From the NCBI RefSeq assembly GCF_011694815.1, contig NZ_CP050177.1, positions 4,689,001 through 4,753,000 of the forward strand: a stretch of 64,000 bases of DNA. The letters are read 5' to 3'. The notes beneath the pieces were generated by a model, which saw only the letters and a list, made by a program, of their open reading frames with translations, did no database searches and was not told the origin of the DNA. The stretch comes from Streptomyces liangshanensis (lineage in GTDB: Bacteria; Actinomycetota; Actinomycetes; Streptomycetales; Streptomycetaceae). The position numbers and the translations under genes were made by a program. Below, in pieces: positions 1-7,036 of the stretch; the stretch's first letter is position 1, and the number at the start of each line of letters is the position of its first letter.

Positions 1-508
1 AGCCGAGCACGATCACCGTGTCCGGGACACCCAGCCCGACGAGCCGTTCCGCCAGCGCCCTGAAGTGGCCGTCGTAACTGCCCGAGGCGCCTCTCTGCAG
101 CTCACGCCGTACGACGTAGTCGGGGACCCGGCCCTCGTTGCGCTCCAGCATCGGGACGTTGAGGACGAACATCCGGTCGGCCTTGGCCTTGCGCCACTCC
201 GCCCAGTCCGCGACGAAGCTGGGGCTGCCCTCGATGTTGGACCAGACGTCGCCGGGCAGGTAGGTGTGGCCGACACGCAGTTCCGTACCGCCGAGCCACT
301 TCTGCATCTCGGCGATGCGCCGCACCCCCCTCGGCCCGTAGTCGAGGTAGGCGCCGAACGCCGGCGCCGGGGCCTGGGGCGGTTTCGGGTCCGGCGGGTC
401 CACCGGACCCGTCGTGGCGGCCGGCGACGGAAGTCCCGCGCCGGTGGCAAGAAGGCCTGCCGTGACCGCACCCAGACAGGTGCTCGCCAGTCGTCGACGT
501 CGGGACAT
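1..508 (-). CDS. Secreted glycoside hydrolase (GH26-like), 3' end missing
   Basis: The frame starts at ATG 508 and stays open to the left edge, so only the first 169 residues are present. The N-terminus is a signal peptide: an arginine cluster (MSRRRRLAS), a hydrophobic stretch ending in TGAGL, then a Pro-rich linker (PVDPPDPKPPQAPAP). The mature part begins AFGAYLDYGPRGV and continues with GDVWSNIEG and an aromatic-rich segment, which resembles the start of Streptomyces secreted beta-mannanase-like glycosyl hydrolases. The catalytic glutamates would lie beyond the edge, so activity and substrate cannot be judged. It is divergent from the ATP-grasp gene and shares a 150-bp AT-richer intergenic region with it. 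Confidence 0.6.
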   Translation of the reverse strand, partial: MSRRRRLASTCLGAVTAGLLATGAGLPSPAATTGPVDPPDPKPPQAPAPAFGAYLDYGPRGVRRIAEMQKWLGGTELRVGHTYLPGDVWSNIEGSPSFVADWAEWRKAKADRMFVLNVPMLERNEGRVPDYVVRRELQRGASGSYDGHFRALAERLVGLGVPDTVIVLG

Positions 509-661
509 GTGCGCTCCTCGTGATCGAGCCTCAGCTTCCGATTGCTCAGCTTCTGGTCCAAAAGTATTTCTAATAAGCCAATGGGGAACCCGGGTTGGCT
601 TCCCAGTAGTCCGTTCGTGCATTTGATCCCCCGCATGGGTTACCGAAATGAAGGGCACACC

Positions 662-2032
662 GTGCCGAGCTTTGACACCCGCGTTCCCGCCGTGCTGCTG
701 CGGCTGGACCGGAATCCGTTCCATCACGGCACACTCGGCGCCGTCAGATCGCTCGGCAGGGCGGGCATCGAGGTGCACGCCGTCGTCGAGGCGGCCGACA
801 GCCCCGTCACCCGCTCCCGCTACCTCCGCGAGGCGCATCCACGGCCGGGCGACACCACGGATCTGGCGGGCATTCAGCGACTGCTGACCGGCATCGCCGA
901 CCGGCTCGCGATCCCCGCCGTCCTCCTCGCGATGGACGACCTGAGCGCCATCGCCGTGGGGCGGCTCCGGCCGGCGCTGCGCACCCGGTACCTGCTGCCT
1001 GAACAGCCGTCAGGACTGCCCGAGCGGGTCGCGGACAAGGCCGAGCTGGTCGGGATCTGCGCGGAGCTGGGCGTACCGCACCCGGAGACGGTCGTCCCCG
1101 GGAGCGCGGCGGAGGCCGCGGCGGCTGCCTGGGCGCTCGGGCTGCCGGTGGTGGCGAAGTGGAGCCGGCCGTGGCTGCTCCCGGAGGGCGCGGGGCTGCG
1201 CAGCACGCAGGTGCTGCGCTCGTCGCGGGAGGCGCGGGAGCTGTACGGGCGGAGCGCCGAGGCGGGCAGCGGGCTGCTGCTCCAGCGGTTCCTGCCGCCG
1301 GGCCGGGACCTGGACTGGTTCTTCCACGGCTACAGCGGCCGGGACGGGACGTGCCTGGTGGGGGCGGCCGGGCGCAAGGAGCGCTCCTGGCCGGTGGGGG
1401 CGGGGCTGACCGCGGTGGGGCGGTGGCTGTCCCACCCGGAGGTGGAGCGGACGGCGCGTCAGCTGGTCGCCGCGCTCGGCTACCGGGGGATCCTCGACCT
1501 GGACTTCCGGCAGGACGCCGCTACCGGCGCGTACCACCTGCTCGACTTCAATCCCCGGCCCGGCGCACAGTTCCGGCTCTTCACGGACGGCGCGGGCACC
1601 GATGTCGTACGGGCGCAGCACCTCGACCTGACGGGGCGGGCGGTCCCGGCGCCGGTGGCGGCGTACGGGCGGACGTTCGTGGTGGAGAACTACGCGCTGC
1701 TGTCGGCGCTGGCGTCGCGGGGCGCCTCGGCGGGGGACTTCCCGGGCGCCGGGTCCTTCCCGGGGGCGTGCGCGGGGCGGGAGGCCGCGTGGTGGGCGCG
1801 GGACGACTGGCGGCCGGCGGCGGCGATGGCGGGGGCCTGGGTACGGCACGGGGCGCGGCGCGGTGGCCGGCGGCTGCTGCGGGGCCGGGCGGCGGGGGCC
1901 GGCGCGGCGGCCGGGGAGGTGGTTCTCGTACGGCAGCGGCGGGGCGGTTCCGGTGCGCCGGCGCGGCCGCCGGTTCCGCTGGGGGGCCGGTCGCCGGACG
2001 GGTTCGAGGAGGGACCGTCCGGCGACCGGTGA
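662..2032 (+). CDS. ATP-grasp domain ligase (carboxylate-amine ligase-like)
   Basis: A 456-aa protein with an N-terminal pre-ATP-grasp region (PAVLLRLDRNPFHHGTLGAV) and a central ATP-grasp fold. ERVADKAELVGICAELGVPHPET is typical of the lid-proximal helix, and LDFNPRPG near residue 305 carries the Mg-binding Asn of ATP-grasp ligases. Such enzymes form an acyl-phosphate and attack it with an amine; the substrates here are unknown. I chose GTG 662 because AAGGG lies 8 nt upstream. ATG 635, nine codons upstream in frame, is an alternative. The C-terminal 70 residues are Arg/Gly/Ala-rich and probably disordered. It stands alone between a glycoside hydrolase and the chaplin locus, which gives no firm functional clue. 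Confidence 0.7.
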   Translation: MPSFDTRVPAVLLRLDRNPFHHGTLGAVRSLGRAGIEVHAVVEAADSPVTRSRYLREAHPRPGDTTDLAGIQRLLTGIADRLAIPAVLLAMDDLSAIAVGRLRPALRTRYLLPEQPSGLPERVADKAELVGICAELGVPHPETVVPGSAAEAAAAAWALGLPVVAKWSRPWLLPEGAGLRSTQVLRSSREARELYGRSAEAGSGLLLQRFLPPGRDLDWFFHGYSGRDGTCLVGAAGRKERSWPVGAGLTAVGRWLSHPEVERTARQLVAALGYRGILDLDFRQDAATGAYHLLDFNPRPGAQFRLFTDGAGTDVVRAQHLDLTGRAVPAPVAAYGRTFVVENYALLSALASRGASAGDFPGAGSFPGACAGREAAWWARDDWRPAAAMAGAWVRHGARRGGRRLLRGRAAGAGAAAGEVVLVRQRRGGSGAPARPPVPLGGRSPDGFEEGPSGDR

Positions 2033-2138
2033 CGCGCCGTCGCGGATACGGGCAGAGCCTGTCGCGGGCAGGCACGGTCACGATCCGGAGGGGACGGCCG
2101 GGGCGCGTGGCTTGAGGCGTCCCGGGACTCGTGTCCAG

Positions 2139-2196
2139 GCGCGTGCCTGGACGCCTGCCTAGACGCCTGCCTAGACGCCTGCCTAGACGCGTGCCT
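2139..2196. repeat. 12-bp tandem repeat across the long-chaplin stop codon
   Basis: ACGCCTGCCTAG occurs three times in a row (2151-2186), flanked by degenerate copies at 2139 and 2187. On the minus strand each unit carries TAG in the frame of the upstream long chaplin, so the gene ends in three in-frame stop codons spaced four codons apart. Confidence 0.9.
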
Positions 2197-3337
2197 TGGC
2201 GGTGCTGCGGCGGTAGAGGATCCCGCCGCCGAGCAGCAGGCCGGCGCTCATCGCGGCGGCGGCGAGGAGGTGGTCGCCGCCGGTCTCCGCGAGCTGCGGG
2301 GCCTCGGCGCGGGCCGGGGCGTGCGGCCGGTGCTGGGCGGGGACGACCGGCGGGGCGGTGTGGTGCGGGACGGGCGTGTTCGGGTGCGTGACGGGGGTGT
2401 TCGGGACCACGGACCGGTCGTCGACCGGGGGCTGGACCGGGGGCACCTGGCGGACGGGGGCCGGGGGCGTGACCTGGCGGGTGCCGCAGTTGTTGCCGAA
2501 GGCCGGGTTGAGGAGGCCGACGACGTCCGCGGTGTTGCCGCAGGCGTTCAGGGCGAGGTCGACGGGGGCTTCGAGGAGGTTGCCCGCGAGCACGCCCGGG
2601 GAGCCGGCGGCGGTGCCGGAGGCGTGCGTGGAACCGGCCCCCTCGACGTGGGGGCGCGGGGAGACCGGGGCCTCGTGCACGGCGGGGCCGGGCTGGGGGC
2701 GCGGGTCGGGGGCGGGGGCGGGCTTGTGCTCGCGTACGGGCGCGGGGGCCGGGGCGTGCGCGGGGGCGGGCGCCGACGTGTGGGGGGCGGGGCGGGCGTG
2801 GGCCGGCTTCGGCGCGGCGTGGGCGGGCTTCGGCGCCGCGTGGGCCGGGGCCGGGGCGGGGGCGGCCTGGGCGGGCTTCGGTGCGGCGTGGGCCGGGGCC
2901 GGGGCCGCGTGGGAAGGCGCCGGGGCGGCGTGAGCCGGGGCGGGGGCGGCCGGGGGGTGGTTCTCGTGTGCCTGCGGGCGGGGCGCGGGCGCCGTGTGCG
3001 CGGGCGCGGGGGCCGGGGCGGGGGCCTGCCGGTACGCCGCCGGGGCCTGCGGGGCGTACCGGCCGTACGTCTCGTGCGCGGAGGAGTGGGCGGAACCGGA
3101 CGTGGACCCGCAGTTGTTGCCGAACGACGGGTTGAGGGCGCCCACCGGGTCCACGGTGTTGCCGCAGACGTTGACCGGGACCTCCAGCGGCGCCTGGATG
3201 GTGTTGCCCGAGAGCACGCCGGGCGATCCGACGGCCGCCCCGTCGGCCTCGGCCGCCATGGCGTAGCCGCCCGTCATGGACAGCACACTCGACGCCGCGG
3301 CGGCGGTGAGCAGTCCCTTGCTGATGAGGTCTCGCAT
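2183..3337 (-). CDS. chpA: Long chaplin, two chaplin domains, sortase-anchored
   Basis: A 384-aa secreted surface protein of the aerial hyphal coat. It has a signal peptide (MRDLISKGLLTAAAASSVLS to AMAAEA) and a first chaplin domain (VGSPGVLSGN, PVNVCGNTVD, LNPSFGNNC). A roughly 150-aa Pro/Ala/His-rich spacer built from APAPAHAAPKPAH-like repeats follows, then a second chaplin domain (AAGSPGVLAGN, LNACGNTADVVG, LNPAFGNNC). A LAETG sortase motif, a hydrophobic segment and a basic tail (YRRSTAKARV) end the protein. Two domains plus sorting signal is the architecture of ChpA, ChpB and ChpC; the chpA label rests on synteny with the short chaplin and rodlins. AGGAGGA precedes ATG 3337 at good spacing. 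Long chaplins are attached to peptidoglycan and help assemble short chaplins into amyloid fibres. Confidence 0.92.
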   Translation of the reverse strand: MRDLISKGLLTAAAASSVLSMTGGYAMAAEADGAAVGSPGVLSGNTIQAPLEVPVNVCGNTVDPVGALNPSFGNNCGSTSGSAHSSAHETYGRYAPQAPAAYRQAPAPAPAPAHTAPAPRPQAHENHPPAAPAPAHAAPAPSHAAPAPAHAAPKPAQAAPAPAPAHAAPKPAHAAPKPAHARPAPHTSAPAPAHAPAPAPVREHKPAPAPDPRPQPGPAVHEAPVSPRPHVEGAGSTHASGTAAGSPGVLAGNLLEAPVDLALNACGNTADVVGLLNPAFGNNCGTRQVTPPAPVRQVPPVQPPVDDRSVVPNTPVTHPNTPVPHHTAPPVVPAQHRPHAPARAEAPQLAETGGDHLLAAAAMSAGLLLGGGILYRRSTAKARV

Positions 3338-3401
3338 CTGGTTCTCCTCCTGCTGGCGGATTCGGCAAGCAGTTGTCGCGGGTGGATCAGGTCCCAACTG
3401 A

Positions 3402-3444
3402 GGCCGGTCCCCGAGCGCGTGTCGCACGCGCTCGGGGACCGGCC
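3402..3444 (-). terminator. Perfect 19-bp hairpin downstream of the short chaplin
   Basis: Positions 3402-3420 pair perfectly with 3426-3444 around a 5-nt GTCGC loop. The hairpin sits 35 bp past the short chaplin stop and before the long chaplin RBS. It should end short-chaplin transcripts and give the long chaplin its own transcription unit. There is no T-tract, as is usual in Streptomyces. Confidence 0.85.
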
Positions 3445-3478
3445 GAAGAAGCAGCCCCGAGGGGGCGTTCGCGTAACG

Positions 3479-3712
3479 TCAGTCGTTGACGCAGGCGTTG
3501 CCGAAGGCCGGGTTCAGCAGACCGATGATGTTGATGCTGTTGCCGCACACGTTCACGGGGATGTGCACGGGCACCTGGACGACGTTGCCGGACAGGACGC
3601 CGGGGGAGCCGATGGCGGCGCCCGTCGCGTCGGAGTCGGCCATGGCCGGGGCAGCGGCGCCGACGGCGAGGAGCAGCCCCGCGACGACGGATGCGGCCTT
3701 CTTGTACTTCAT
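3479..3712 (-). CDS. chpD: Short chaplin
   Basis: A 77-aa secreted amyloid-forming hydrophobin-like protein. After the signal peptide (MKYKKAASVVAGLLLAVG to AMADS) the whole mature chain is one chaplin domain: AIGSPGVLSGNVVQVPVHIP, VNVCGNSINIIG, LLNPAFGNACVND. Both cysteines typical of most short chaplins are present, unlike ChpE. Short chaplins are secreted and assemble at the air-water interface, lowering surface tension so aerial hyphae can emerge. The chpD label rests on its position between a long chaplin and the divergent rodlins, as in S. coelicolor; the sequence also fits ChpF, ChpG or ChpH. AAAGGG lies upstream of ATG 3712. Confidence 0.92.
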   Translation of the reverse strand: MKYKKAASVVAGLLLAVGAAAPAMADSDATGAAIGSPGVLSGNVVQVPVHIPVNVCGNSINIIGLLNPAFGNACVND

Positions 3713-4014
3713 CTTTGAGCCCTTTCCGCAGCGGAGGAAACGTCCGCACGACTGTCGTGGTACGCGAGCCTCGTAGGACCGGCTCACACGTCCGCTGCTG
3801 GAACTCCAACGAGTCGGCGGATTCAAGGAAACTGGCCGGTTTGTGCCTTTTCCCGGTTTCACCCGACTGCCGCGCGGAGAGGTTTCGTTTCTGCGGCGAG
3901 ATCGCGTATGCGGAGGCGAAGAACCCGTACCGGATTCCCCGGATTTCCCTTTTTCCGTACCGGCGACGTCATAGCGGCACAGTCGTATCGGCACAGTCAT
4001 GGCGGCACAGCGAA
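3713..4014. promoter_or_regulatory. Intergenic region upstream of the short chaplin, with a 14-bp tandem repeat
   Basis: No gene is supported in these 300 bp. They should hold the short-chaplin promoter (transcribed leftward). At 3974-4010 the core GGCACAG is repeated three times at exact 14-bp spacing (3976, 3990, 4004), in units such as AGCGGCACAGTCGT. A phased direct repeat could be a regulator binding site, but it lies about 260 bp from the start codon. I cannot assign -10/-35 boxes with confidence. Confidence 0.45.
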
Positions 4015-4052
4015 ACGGGCCGGCCGGGGCGTCGGTGCCCCGGCCGGCCCGT
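4015..4052 (-). terminator. Rodlin terminator, 16-bp perfect stem
   Basis: Positions 4015-4030 pair with 4037-4052 (core GGGCCGGCCGGGGC) around a GTCGGT loop, 40 bp beyond the stop codon of the leftward rodlin. Confidence 0.85.
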
Positions 4053-4092
4053 CGGCCGGGACCAGGGCCCCGGCGATGGCGCGTACGACGGA

Positions 4093-4506
4093 TCAGCTGT
4101 TGCCGACGCCGTTGCCCGAGAGGACCGGGATGTCGTCCAGGATGTGCGACAGCGGCTCGTCGCCCTTCGCCTGGGTGGAGTTCTCGGTGCACTGCTGGTT
4201 CTGCGGCGAGGCCAGGACGTTGATGTCCTGGACGGCGACCGGCACGAGAACGCCGACGACCGAACCGACGTTGGCCTTGACCGGCAGGCCGACACAGAGG
4301 TCGTTCAGCGAGCTCTGGACCAGCTCACCCTGCGGGCTCATGGCGCCGTGGGTCGAGTTGTTGCCGTACGACGAGCCGGCACCGTTGCCGCTCGCGGAGG
4401 TCGTGCCGTGGTCGTTGCCGACCGCGAGCGCGGTGGGCGCCGCCGCGGCGGATACGCCGACTACGGAGGCGGCGACGGCGGCGCCGGCCATAATCTTCTT
4501 GATCAC
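4093..4506 (-). CDS. rdlA: Rodlin
   Basis: A 137-aa secreted protein of the rodlet layer on aerial hyphae and spores. The signal peptide is MIKKIMAGAAVAASVVG to TALAV. The mature protein has the family signatures: VGNDHGTTSASGN at its start, LNDLCVGLPVKANVGS with the first conserved Cys, [23 protein letters not shown] with the second, and the C-terminal [19 protein letters not shown]. Rodlins align chaplin fibrils into paired rodlets. The start is GTG 4506 with AAGGA upstream. It is divergent from the next rodlin across a 203-bp shared promoter region, the arrangement of rdlA/rdlB in S. coelicolor. The rdlA rather than rdlB label is by position next to the chaplins. Confidence 0.93.
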   Translation of the reverse strand: MIKKIMAGAAVAASVVGVSAAAAPTALAVGNDHGTTSASGNGAGSSYGNNSTHGAMSPQGELVQSSLNDLCVGLPVKANVGSVVGVLVPVAVQDINVLASPQNQQCTENSTQAKGDEPLSHILDDIPVLSGNGVGNS

Positions 4507-4709
4507 GAGAGTGTCCTTTTCTCAAAGAAATCCAGGTGGAGCGACCTGCACAACCGCGTCCCGGGTGTTTGGTTGCGGTGCTTCACTCGATCGGCTTGTT
4601 GAACGCGGGTAATAGGCCATTGGAGTGAAGTGAAAGAACTAAACCGACGATGCGAAGTTGCTCAGTGCGCCCCGGGGACTTTGGGGCATCCTTCAGAAGG
4701 GGACTTATC
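4507..4709. promoter_or_regulatory. Divergent rodlin promoter region
   Basis: This 203-bp spacer must carry promoters for both rodlins. A loosely conserved element sits 50-58 nt upstream of each rodlin start in this window: GCGAAGTTGCTCA at 4652 (plus), GCGGTTGTGCA ending at 4547 on the minus strand, and GCGAGTTGAGCA at 6441 before the third rodlin. This could be a shared promoter or activator element. I did not identify a sigma-factor consensus with confidence. Confidence 0.4.
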
Positions 4710-5120
4710 GTGATCAAGAAGGTTCTGGCCGGCGCCGCTGTCGCCGCTTCCGTCGTGGGCATCTCCGCCACGGCCGCCCCGCAGGCCCTGGCCGTCGGCA
4801 ACGACCACGGCACCACCTCCGCCAGCGGCAACTTCGCCAGCCAGCAGTACGGCAACTCCGCGACGTACGGGAACATGAGCCCGCAGATGGCGCTCATCCA
4901 GGGTTCGCTCAACAAGCCCTGCATCGGGCTGCCCGCGAAGCTGAACCTCGGCTCCCTCGTGGGCGCCGTCCCGATCGCGGTCCAGGACGTCAACATCCTG
5001 TCCTCGCCGCAGAACCAGCAGTGTGTCGAGAACTCGACGCAGGCCAAGGGCGACGAGCCGCTGTCGCACATCCTCAACGACATCCCGATCCTGTCCGGGA
5101 ACGGCGCGAACAACAGCTGA
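4710..5120 (+). CDS. rdlB: Rodlin, divergent partner
   Basis: A 136-aa secreted rodlin. The signal peptide VIKKVLAGAAVAASVVG to QALAV is nearly identical to its neighbour. The mature part has [41 protein letters not shown]-type and [14 protein letters not shown] segments and ends [22 protein letters not shown] 4710 is the start because AGAAGGGGAC lies 7 nt upstream and this start gives a clean signal peptide; the in-frame ATG 4650 would add a non-secretory extension. It lies back to back with rdlA, and both should be expressed during aerial growth together with the chaplins. Confidence 0.92.
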   Translation: MIKKVLAGAAVAASVVGISATAAPQALAVGNDHGTTSASGNFASQQYGNSATYGNMSPQMALIQGSLNKPCIGLPAKLNLGSLVGAVPIAVQDVNILSSPQNQQCVENSTQAKGDEPLSHILNDIPILSGNGANNS

Positions 5121-5144
5121 CACGTCGACCGAGCGATCGGCCGA

Positions 5145-5182
5145 GGGCCGGACCACCGCTGAACCCCGCGGCGGTCCGGCCC
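5145..5182 (+). terminator. Rodlin terminator with TTT tail
   Basis: A 15-bp stem (5145-5159 with 5168-5182, one mismatch) has an 8-nt loop and is followed by TTTC. It lies 24 bp after the rdlB stop. Confidence 0.8.
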
Positions 5183-5192
5183 TTTCGCGTCC

Positions 5193-5250
5193 CCTGTTCC
5201 CCCTCCCCCTGTTCCCCCTCCCCCTGCTCCCCCTCCCCCTGTTCCTGCTC
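5193..5250. repeat. 15-bp pyrimidine-rich tandem repeat upstream of the LCP gene
   Basis: CCTGTTCCCCCTCCC is repeated three times (5193, 5208, and 5223 with one change) plus a partial copy at 5238. It directly precedes the LCP start codon, in what should be its leader or promoter. No function is visible. Confidence 0.85.
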
Positions 5251-5270
5251 ACATCGGTGGTGCCGCGCTC

Positions 5271-6350
5271 GTGTCCAGACGATCCTGCGTCCGCTTCACC
5301 CTCCGGGCCGTCGCCCTGACCGTGCTCATCGGTACGGGGCTGGGCTGCGCCTCGACCGCCGTACCGCGCGTCGAGCGGACGGATGTCTTCGGCGGTCTCG
5401 ACAACCGCCCCGAGGCCGGTCCCGGGATGAACATCCTGTTGGTCGGTACGGACGGGAGGGAGACCGTCACGCCGTACGAGAAGCGCGTGTACCGGATGGG
5501 CGGGATCGCCTGCGACTGCACCGACACGATGATGCTCGTCCACGTCTCCGGCAACCGTGACCGCGTCAGCGTCATCAGCCTGCCCAGGGACTCGTACGCG
5601 CGGATCCCCGCCCACCGCGACCGCCGCGACGGCCGGGCGCGCCCGGAGCGCGCCGGCAAGCTGAACGCGGCGTACCAGCGGGGCGGTCCGGCGCTCGCCG
5701 TACGGACGGTGGAACGGATGACGGGCGTCCACATCGACCGGTACCTGCAACTCGGCTTCCGTAGTTTCATCAACACCATCGACGCGCTCGGCGGCGTCGG
5801 GATCTGCACGACACGCCACCTCAAGGATCCGTCGACCGCGCTGGACCTGGCGCCGGGCACGTCGGAGGCGAAGGGGAGCCGGGCCCTTCAGTACGTACGG
5901 TCGAGGAAGGTCGACGGGACCGCCGACTTCGGCCGGATCCAGCGCCAGCAGCGGTTCCTGGTCGGGGTGTTGCGGCGGATGGCCCGCGACGACACGGCGC
6001 GCGACCCGTCCCGGATGAAGGCGCTGGTGTCGGCGCTGCTGGGCGGGGCCGGGCAGGTGCGGGTGGACCGCGGCTTCACGACGGCGGAGCTGCTGACGCT
6101 GGCGCTCCAGCTGCGCGACCTGCCGCCGGCGGCGACGGAGTTCGCGACCGTGCCGGTCAGCGGGTTCCGGAAGCGCGTGCCCGGCGTCGGCGAGACGCTC
6201 CAGTGGGACACGCGCAAGTCCCGCTCGATCTTCGCCGCGCTGCGCGCCGACGAACCGCTCGCGGCGGTGAGCCTGGACGCCCCGCCGCCCAGCGCCTGGC
6301 ACGAGAGCGAGTACGCCCCGGTGTCCGGGGCGGCGCTGGACTGCGGCTGA
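5271..6350 (+). CDS. LytR-CpsA-Psr (LCP) family lipoprotein
   Basis: A 359-aa predicted membrane-anchored phosphotransferase. The N-terminus has arginines, a hydrophobic core (AVALTVLIGTG) and a lipobox-like LGCA, so it is probably a lipoprotein rather than the usual single-pass LCP protein. The LCP domain follows: NILLVGTDGRE, TDTMMLVHVSGNRDRVSVISLPRD (the conserved Asp/Arg pyrophosphate-binding segment), KLNAAYQRGGP and ALQYVRSRK. LCP enzymes transfer wall teichoic acids or other glycopolymers from lipid carriers to peptidoglycan. The start is GTG 5271 with a weak RBS. It is enclosed by rodlin genes, so a role in preparing the aerial cell wall is an attractive but unproven inference. Confidence 0.85.
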   Translation: MSRRSCVRFTLRAVALTVLIGTGLGCASTAVPRVERTDVFGGLDNRPEAGPGMNILLVGTDGRETVTPYEKRVYRMGGIACDCTDTMMLVHVSGNRDRVSVISLPRDSYARIPAHRDRRDGRARPERAGKLNAAYQRGGPALAVRTVERMTGVHIDRYLQLGFRSFINTIDALGGVGICTTRHLKDPSTALDLAPGTSEAKGSRALQYVRSRKVDGTADFGRIQRQQRFLVGVLRRMARDDTARDPSRMKALVSALLGGAGQVRVDRGFTTAELLTLALQLRDLPPAATEFATVPVSGFRKRVPGVGETLQWDTRKSRSIFAALRADEPLAAVSLDAPPPSAWHESEYAPVSGAALDCG

Positions 6351-6460
6351 TCACGGGGCGGCGCATGACAGGGCCTTTCGGGCTCTAAACAGAAAAGCGT
6401 TGGGCCGTTCGGGGGAATGCCCGAAACCATCGGCGCTGTGGCGAGTTGAGCAAATCGGAT

Positions 6461-6472
6461 TCCACCGGTGGA
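6461..6472. promoter_or_regulatory. Perfect 12-bp palindrome upstream of the third rodlin
   Basis: TCCACCGGTGGA is centred 33 bp before the rodlin start, within its probable promoter or leader. It could be an operator, but there is no independent support. Confidence 0.3.
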
Positions 6473-6498
6473 GTCCGACTTTCCGGAAAGGCATTTAA

Positions 6499-6906
6499 AT
6501 GAACAAGCTGTGGGCAACCGCTGCTGTAGCGGCATCGCTCGTCGGGGCCTCGGCCGCCGTCGCGTCGCCGGCCCTGGCCGTCGGGAACGACACGGGCACG
6601 ACGTCGTTCAGTGGTAACGGTGCCGAGCAGTCCTTCGGCAACTCGTCGACCCACGGGGACATGAGCCCGCAGCTCAGCCTCGTCCAGGGTTCGCTGAACA
6701 AGCCCTGCATCGGCCTGCCCGCCAAGGTCAACGCCGGTTCGCTCGTGGGCCTCGTCCCGATCGCGGTCCAGGACATCAACGTCCTGTCCTCCCCGCAGAA
6801 CCAGCAGTGCACCGAGAACTCCACCCAGGCGAAGGGCGACGAGCCGCTGTCGCACATCCTGGACGACATCCCGGTCCTGTCCGGCAACGGCGTCGGCAAC
6901 AACTAG
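6499..6906 (+). CDS. Third rodlin paralogue
   Basis: A 135-aa secreted rodlin. The signal peptide ([16 protein letters not shown] to PALAV) differs from the other two, but the mature part keeps [50 protein letters not shown] and [19 protein letters not shown]. It is closer to the rdlB copy in the middle and to rdlA at the C-terminus. GGAAAGG lies 7-8 nt before ATG 6499. S. coelicolor has two rodlins, so this copy is an expansion separated from the pair by the LCP gene. The proteins are similar enough that recent duplication is the simplest explanation. Confidence 0.92.
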   Translation: MNKLWATAAVAASLVGASAAVASPALAVGNDTGTTSFSGNGAEQSFGNSSTHGDMSPQLSLVQGSLNKPCIGLPAKVNAGSLVGLVPIAVQDINVLSSPQNQQCTENSTQAKGDEPLSHILDDIPVLSGNGVGNN

Positions 6907-6912
6907 TTGCCT

Positions 6913-6954
6913 CGAAGGCCCGGCCCGGCGTGCAGACGCCGGTCCGGGCCTTCG
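6913..6954 (+). terminator. Rodlin-3 terminator, 19-bp stem
   Basis: Positions 6913-6931 pair with 6936-6954 (CGAAGGCCC to GGGCCTTCG, one internal mismatch) around a GCAG loop, 7 bp after the stop codon. The 80 bp beyond it hold short imperfect repeats of GGTTCCGTTC and CCGTCAGGTCC. Confidence 0.85.
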
Positions 6955-7036
6955 CGCTGTCCGGGGTCCCGTTCCGTCAGGTCCCATTCCGTCAGGTCCG
7001 GTCCTGTCCGGTTCCGTTCGGTTCCGTTCGGGCTGT

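Noticed and set aside
2183..3337. Other long frames (around 1581-3718) covering the chaplin
   Set aside because: They show only Pro/Arg-rich shadow sequence and lack signal peptide, chaplin or sortase motifs.
5191..5250. Pyrimidine-rich repeat read as Leu/Pro-rich protein
   Set aside because: The frame is out of phase with the rodlin and LCP genes and has no start or function; it is better described as a DNA repeat.
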